Source of the DNA: Deltaproteobacteria bacterium
GTDB taxonomy: Bacteria > Desulfobacterota > Binatia > UBA9968 > JAJDTQ01
NCBI GenBank assembly: GCA_026712905.1
Contig: JAPOPM010000223.1
Location: 1 to 64,000 of the forward strand
Length of the DNA stretch: 64,000 nucleotides
Direction of reading: 5' to 3'
Part shown: positions 59,779 through 64,000 of the stretch, piece after piece
Numbering within the stretch: position 1 is the stretch's first letter
How the letters are laid out: each line of letters starts with the position of its first letter
Notes under the pieces: generated by a model
Told to the model about the DNA's origin: nothing
Database searches by the model: none
The model's input: the letters and a program-made list of their open reading frames with translations, nothing else
Translations under genes and position numbers: made by a program

Positions 59779-60381
59779 TCACAGCCGCGGCATGAAGGGC
59801 GTGACACCGAGCTTGTGCTTGATGATCTCGTCCCGTGTCAATCCGTGGAGCTCGTGCGGGAACACCAGCCAGTGATCGGTCTTGTGCACGTAGTAGTCGG
59901 GTTCGCGCTCGGTGCGGTTGTTGCCGGGCTTGTAGTACACCGTGGCCACGCGGCTGTCCACGGGGGCGTTTCGGCGGGATTTGCGCTTGAGATGCGAGAG
60001 CACCGCCTCGATGCTGAGGCCGGTATCGAATACATCGTCGACGATGAGCAGACCCTGGTCCGCCTCGACGTTGTCGATGATGTACTGCATGCCGTGCACG
60101 CGGATGCGGGAATCCGTCCGTCCGATGCCCTTGTAGAAGGAGGTGCGGATGGCGATGTGATCGGTCTCGACGCCGAAGTAGTCGAGCAACTCCTGCACGG
60201 CGATGCCCACGGGCGTGCCGCCGCGCCAGATGCCGACGATGAAGCTCGGACGGAAGCCGCTCTCCAGGATCTGCATCCCGAGCCGGAAGGAATCCTCGAG
60301 CAGCGACTGGGCGCTGATATAGGCCTTCCGGGTGGTCGCGGGCTCGGTATGGGATACGGGCTCGACGGGATACTCGGCCAT
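59779..60381 (-). CDS. Purine-type phosphoribosyltransferase
   Basis: A 200-residue type I phosphoribosyltransferase. The PRPP motif is LLIVDDVFDTGLSIEAV (about 110-126), the N-terminal FIVGIWRGGTPVGIAVQELL forms the flexible region, and FPHELHGLTRDEIIKHK is near the end. Hypoxanthine/guanine- or xanthine-type salvage enzymes share this pattern; the base is undetermined. ATG 60381 has GAGGAA upstream. The gene heads a BMP-type nucleoside import operon, so imported nucleobases could be trapped as nucleotides. Confidence 0.87.
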   Translation of the reverse strand: MAEYPVEPVSHTEPATTRKAYISAQSLLEDSFRLGMQILESGFRPSFIVGIWRGGTPVGIAVQELLDYFGVETDHIAIRTSFYKGIGRTDSRIRVHGMQYIIDNVEADQGLLIVDDVFDTGLSIEAVLSHLKRKSRRNAPVDSRVATVYYKPGNNRTEREPDYYVHKTDHWLVFPHELHGLTRDEIIKHKLGVTPFMPRL

Positions 60382-60539
60382 CGACGGTTCCTCTCCACAG
60401 ATGTGCTTGAGTGCGCCGAAATCAGCGCGAGTTACAGAACGTTTACCCCCTTTTATCGGAAAACCGAAATGGTGCAAACAGGGACGGAGAGACCCCGCTT
60501 GATGCACCGATGACCTGCCGCTAAACTGTCCGTGTGTCC

Positions 60540-61925
60540 ATGAACGGCAAGACAGCCGCCCCGCTCAGGCCTCCGCCCTCAACGGCCCGGTTCCACCAGA
60601 TGCTCCATCTGGGCGCGGAAATGCACGTCCTGTTGCACGAGTTGCTCCGGACGCACGGGGATTTCATGCGCTGGCGTGGATTCCGGGATGTCTACCTGCT
60701 CAACCATCCGGACTTCATTCGCCCGGTCCTGACACGGGACTACCGGCATTTCTCCAAGCGCATCCTCGATTACCGCGTGCTGGCGCAGGTCATGGGCAAC
60801 GGCCTCGTCACCAACGACGGCCCCCACTGGGCGCAGCAGCGCAACCTCATCCAGCCCATGTTCGGCAACCGCCGGGTCAACGGCTTCGACGCGAGCATCA
60901 ACGCGCTGACGTCATCCTTGATGGATGAGTGGGAGACCCGGACCGGAGGAGAAACTCTCCGGATCGACCAGGAAATGAGCCGGTTGACGTTCCGGATCGT
61001 CGGCGCAACGCTGTTCGGCATCGACCTCGACCGTCACGGCCAGGAGATCGCGGAGATCCTCGAGGTGGCCAACTTGAACACCCTTGAGATCCGCGCCCTG
61101 ATGACCCTGTGCTCGTGGGTCCCCACCCCCTACAACCTCAAGTGGCGACGCGCGATGAAGCGGCTCGACCAAATCGTGTACGGGTTGATACGGGCGCGCC
61201 GGCGCCGCGGCGCGGGCGACGACGACCTCCTCGACCGCATGATCCACGCGCTCGACGAGGGGACCGGCAAGGGAATGGACGAGAAGCAGTTGCGCGACGA
61301 GGTGGTGACGCTGATGCTGGCCGGCCATGAGACCTCGGCCAACGCCCTGGCCTGGACTCTGTATCTGCTGTCCACGCGTCCCGATGTAGAGGAGCGGCTG
61401 GTCGAAAGCCTGGCCGCGACCCTGAACGGCGCCCCCGCCACGGCCGACGACCTCCCGCGGATCCCGTATCTGAAACAGGTGGTGCAGGAATCCATGCGCC
61501 TGTATCCGCCGGTGTGGAGCTATTCACGGCGGGCGGAGCAACAGGAGGAGTTCAACGGCCGTCTGCTCCCCGCCGGCGCTTATGTTGCCGTGGTGCCCTA
61601 CTCCCTCCACCGGCATCCGGAGTTCTGGCCCGACCCCGAACGCTTCGATCCCGAACGCTTCGACCGCAACGCCACCGAAGGCCACCACCCCTTCTCCTAC
61701 CTGCCCTTCGCCGCCGGACCGCGCACCTGCATCGGGGCCGCCATGGCCATGCTCGAGACCCAACTGGTGCTGGCCCAGATCCTCCAGCGGTTCAACGTCC
61801 ACATGGTCCCCGGCCACCCCATCGAAACCACCGCCAAGGTCACGCTGAGGCCGCGGTACGGCATGGTGGCGACCCTGAACCGGCGGACGTCGATGCATCT
61901 CAGGAAACCGTCCGCGCCAGGGTGA
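60540..61925 (+). CDS. Cytochrome P450
   Basis: A 461-residue soluble P450. The oxygen-activation motif AGHET is at 261-265, the K-helix ESMR at 317-320, the aromatic/PERF region FWPDPERFDPERF at about 362-374, and the heme loop FAAGPRTCIG with Cys397. No N-terminal membrane anchor is present. Closest in style to bacterial CYP102/CYP110-type fatty-acid or terpene hydroxylases without a fused reductase, so a separate ferredoxin is needed. A GTG at 60534 is an alternative start. The 3' end overlaps the convergent comF gene by 26 bases. Confidence 0.93.
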   Translation: MNGKTAAPLRPPPSTARFHQMLHLGAEMHVLLHELLRTHGDFMRWRGFRDVYLLNHPDFIRPVLTRDYRHFSKRILDYRVLAQVMGNGLVTNDGPHWAQQRNLIQPMFGNRRVNGFDASINALTSSLMDEWETRTGGETLRIDQEMSRLTFRIVGATLFGIDLDRHGQEIAEILEVANLNTLEIRALMTLCSWVPTPYNLKWRRAMKRLDQIVYGLIRARRRRGAGDDDLLDRMIHALDEGTGKGMDEKQLRDEVVTLMLAGHETSANALAWTLYLLSTRPDVEERLVESLAATLNGAPATADDLPRIPYLKQVVQESMRLYPPVWSYSRRAEQQEEFNGRLLPAGAYVAVVPYSLHRHPEFWPDPERFDPERFDRNATEGHHPFSYLPFAAGPRTCIGAAMAMLETQLVLAQILQRFNVHMVPGHPIETTAKVTLRPRYGMVATLNRRTSMHLRKPSAPG

Positions 61926-62688
61926 GTGCCCGCACTTCGCGCGCGCCCGCGTGCAACAGCACACGGGTGCACTCGTCGAGGGTGGCCCCGGAGGTGTAGA
62001 TATCGTCCACGAGCAGGACGCGCGTCCGCGCGACGGCACGGCCCGGGGCGATGGCGAAGGCGCCTCTGACGTTCGGCCCGCGTTCCCGCAAACTCAACGT
62101 GCTTTGCGGGGCCGTCTCGGTCTTTCGCGTCAGGACGAAGGGATCGATGGTGACGCCCCAGCCACGCCCTACCTCCCGTCCCAGCAGGACGGACTGGTTG
62201 AAGCCGCGCCAGCGCAGCCGCCGTGGATGCAACGGCACCGGAATGATGAGATCGAAGCCGGAATCCCCCTCCCAGGGCTGGCACGCTCGCGCCATGAGCC
62301 GCCCCAAGGGCTTGCCGAGAGAAGCCTGCCGGCCGTACTTGAAACGGTGGATCACCTGTCGCAGCGGGTGCGTCGCGTCCGATTCCCGCGGATAGCACCC
62401 CCAGCTCCGAGCCATGGAAAAGGCCGGTGGCCGCAGCAGGCAACCGCCGCACAGATGATCGCCCCGCCAATCGTGCGGATAGGGTCGCCCGCAGCGCGGA
62501 CAGAACGGCGGCCGGGCAAGTTGGATCCGGTCAAGACACGGGAAGCAGAAGGCGCCGGGTGTCGTCGCTGGGAGCCACGCCTCGCAACCGATGCAGGATG
62601 GTGGAAACACGATGTCCAGCACCGCCTCGAACACCGGACGGACCCATCTTCCCGGCCATCGGGAATCGCGCGAATCTGCCTTGTCCAC
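61900..62688 (-). CDS. comF: ComF-family protein
   Basis: A 262-residue protein. The N-terminal zinc-ribbon-like region holds CIGC, CFPC, CPRC and CGGC pairs; the C-terminal part is a phosphoribosyltransferase fold with DLIIPVPLHPRRLRWRGFNQS and the PRPP loop VLLVDDIYTSGAT. ComF proteins take part in DNA uptake; in non-competent bacteria related proteins may act in DNA metabolism. The start is GTG. It shares 26 bases with the end of the P450 gene on the other strand. Confidence 0.92.
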   Translation of the reverse strand: MDKADSRDSRWPGRWVRPVFEAVLDIVFPPSCIGCEAWLPATTPGAFCFPCLDRIQLARPPFCPRCGRPYPHDWRGDHLCGGCLLRPPAFSMARSWGCYPRESDATHPLRQVIHRFKYGRQASLGKPLGRLMARACQPWEGDSGFDLIIPVPLHPRRLRWRGFNQSVLLGREVGRGWGVTIDPFVLTRKTETAPQSTLSLRERGPNVRGAFAIAPGRAVARTRVLLVDDIYTSGATLDECTRVLLHAGAREVRALTLARTVS

Positions 62689-62799
62689 ATAGGATAGGAT
62701 CGGCGTCCAGGCGGAGTTCTTTAGCGCCGTCAGGATAAACCATCTGTGTTGGCCAAGAGTTACATCCGAAAATGGAACGGAGGCGCGGCCCCGCGGGCG

Positions 62800-64000
62800 C
62801 TACAGGTAGTCCTCCAGCTTGACCTCGTCCATGAACGGATATTCCAGCAGCTCGTACTCCGCGGGGTCGACGTCGTCCGGGATGGTGGCGTCGATGCCCA
62901 TCTTGGAGGTGGTGGGGAGGGCGCCCTTGGGAAGGCGGGAAGCCTTGAGGGTGGGGTCGAGGTGCTTGCCGCGGGCGCCGGAGACGATGATGACGTCCTC
63001 GTCGGGCTGGACCCGGAAGGCCATGGCGCGCTCCACCGCCATGGGGTCGGTGAGGTCCACGTCGCCGTCGGTGACCAGCACGAGCTTGATGGCGTGGAGC
63101 GACATCAGCGCCAGCAGCGCGTTCTTCCCTTCCCCAGGGCGCTTGTCGATGGCGGCGTAGAGGTGCCAGTAGCAGGCGCTCCCCGGGGTGGCGTAGACCG
63201 CGACGGTCCTGATGCTGGCTTCGCGCAGCGCGCGCCATCCCGCGGCCTCCAGCGGCGGCGCCTCCAGCCAGTCGTTCTCCCACGGCATCAGGATGGTCTG
63301 AAGGATCGGGTCTTTCCGGTGCGTGACCGCCTTGACCTTGAAGACAGGGTTCCAGCGGATCGAGCACTGGTGGCCGGTGAAGTCGCCGTAGCGCCCCTCG
63401 TCGATGGTCCAGCCGTCGGTGGAAATCTCCCCTTCCAGGACCATCTCCGCGTGGGCGGGCACCTCCAGGTCCACGGTCTTGCACTTCACCAGCGGCACCG
63501 GCCGGCCGTAGAGGGCGCCCGCCACGGCGAACTCGTCGTAGCCCGGCGGCGCCTTGTAGGCGGCCGCGATGATCTCGGGCGTGCCGGTGCCGAATGCGAC
63601 GGCGATGGGCAAAGGCTCGCCGCGCCTGAGCGACGCCTCGTAGCTGAAGCGCATGTCCGACGGCGATACCAAGTCGATGCTGGTCTCCCGCGAGGTGCGG
63701 TACATGAGCCGGTAGCAGCCGGCGTTGCGCCGTCCGGCGGCGTCCTTGGACACGGAGATGCCGGCGGAAAGATACGGGCCGCCGTCCTTCCGGTGCTGAA
63801 AGGGAATGGGCAGCTCGGTGAGGTCCACCTCGTCGCCGATCTTCACCACCTCCTGGGCCGGACCGGCCTCCACCACCTTGGCCTCGACCGGGTTGTCCAG
63901 GGCCTCCATGAACTTGCGTCCCAGCTCCCGCTGGTCACAGCCGAGTCCCAGCGCCACCCGCCGGCGTGAGCCTACGAGCCCACCCACCACCGGCATGCCG
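62800..64000 (-). CDS. UbiD-family (de)carboxylase, N-terminus beyond the window
   Basis: At least 399 residues, open to the right edge and ending with TAG at 62800-62802. UbiD marks: the prFMN site RYGDFTGH after EGEISTDGWTIDEG (the E-x-x-x-E-type acidic pair), RRNAGCYRLMYR, DPILQTILMPWENDW, and the C-terminal DATIPDDVDP. The enzyme needs prenylated FMN made by a UbiX partner, not in view. UbiD members decarboxylate aromatic, heterocyclic or unsaturated acids, in keeping with the catabolic character of this region. Confidence 0.92.
   Translation of the reverse strand, partial: GMPVVGGLVGSRRRVALGLGCDQRELGRKFMEALDNPVEAKVVEAGPAQEVVKIGDEVDLTELPIPFQHRKDGGPYLSAGISVSKDAAGRRNAGCYRLMYRTSRETSIDLVSPSDMRFSYEASLRRGEPLPIAVAFGTGTPEIIAAAYKAPPGYDEFAVAGALYGRPVPLVKCKTVDLEVPAHAEMVLEGEISTDGWTIDEGRYGDFTGHQCSIRWNPVFKVKAVTHRKDPILQTILMPWENDWLEAPPLEAAGWRALREASIRTVAVYATPGSACYWHLYAAIDKRPGEGKNALLALMSLHAIKLVLVTDGDVDLTDPMAVERAMAFRVQPDEDVIIVSGARGKHLDPTLKASRLPKGALPTTSKMGIDATIPDDVDPAEYELLEYPFMDEVKLEDYL

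Overview
The window is chromosomal DNA of a GC-rich, Gram-negative bacterium. Several traits point to an uncultured, proteobacterium-like catabolic generalist of the kind found as Desulfobacterota-, Binatota- or Tectomicrobia-type genomes: many solute-binding-protein transporters (NitT/TauT ABC, dipeptide-type ABC, TAXI-TRAP, tricarboxylate TctABC, BMP/PnrA ABC), a lipoprotein with a TbpB-like barrel domain, and a recurrent palindromic repeat built on CATTCCCGCGGAAGCGGGAAT. The lineage is an inference; no rRNA or marker gene is present.

Layout. 1-2.7 kb: tail of a binding protein, then permease, ATPase and permease of a NitT/TauT-type ABC importer (+). 2.7-6.2 kb: YCII-like protein and two-domain VOC protein (-), then a large alpha/beta hydrolase (+). 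6.25-10.4 kb: an accessory patch of visibly lower GC next to tRNA-Arg(CCT). It holds an orphan XRE antitoxin-like regulator, a two-gene membrane cassette whose second protein has a TerB-like tail, a HigB remnant, a MITE-like element, a HigA-VapC chimera of two broken genes, a GST and an intact hicBA pair. 10.4-19.6 kb: one long minus-strand operon, with an M29-like metalloprotein, amidohydrolase, VOC protein and SDR leading into a complete dipeptide-type ABC transporter. 19.8-24.5 kb (+): TAXI-TRAP transporter, then a cobalt-type nitrile hydratase-like enzyme with a stand-alone beta SH3 domain and an isochorismatase-fold amidase, readable as nitrile or amide uptake and hydrolysis. 24.5-26.3 kb (-): two-subunit class I fumarase-like hydro-lyase with an altered beta subunit. 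26.4-28.6 kb (+): tandem near-identical TctC binding proteins, stopped by a strong terminator. 28.6-38.2 kb (-): operon of CoA transferase, double-hotdog dehydratase, two paralogous flavoproteins, a fused TctA-TctB permease, an epimerase and a cyclase-family hydrolase. The opposing TctC genes supply the binding proteins for the fused permease.

38.3-54.7 kb is a mixed region: TbpB-like lipoprotein, SppA, ArfB, rhomboid protease, epimerase, GST, phosphatidylcholine synthase, thioesterase, FAH-family protein, GloB, FIST protein, VWA protein, ferredoxin, MEMO-like protein, a FitAB/VapBC pair and a P1-type peptidase. It is peppered with MITE-like and REP-like repeats. After tRNA-Arg(CCG) a minus-strand BMP/PnrA-type nucleoside ABC importer is headed by a phosphoribosyltransferase, which suggests purine salvage. 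The window ends with a cytochrome P450, ComF, and a UbiD-family decarboxylase cut by the right edge.

The most unusual points are the toxin-antitoxin graveyard with the TerB membrane cassette beside tRNA-Arg, the rearranged nitrile hydratase subunits, and the hydro-lyase beta subunit that has lost its family active-site motifs.
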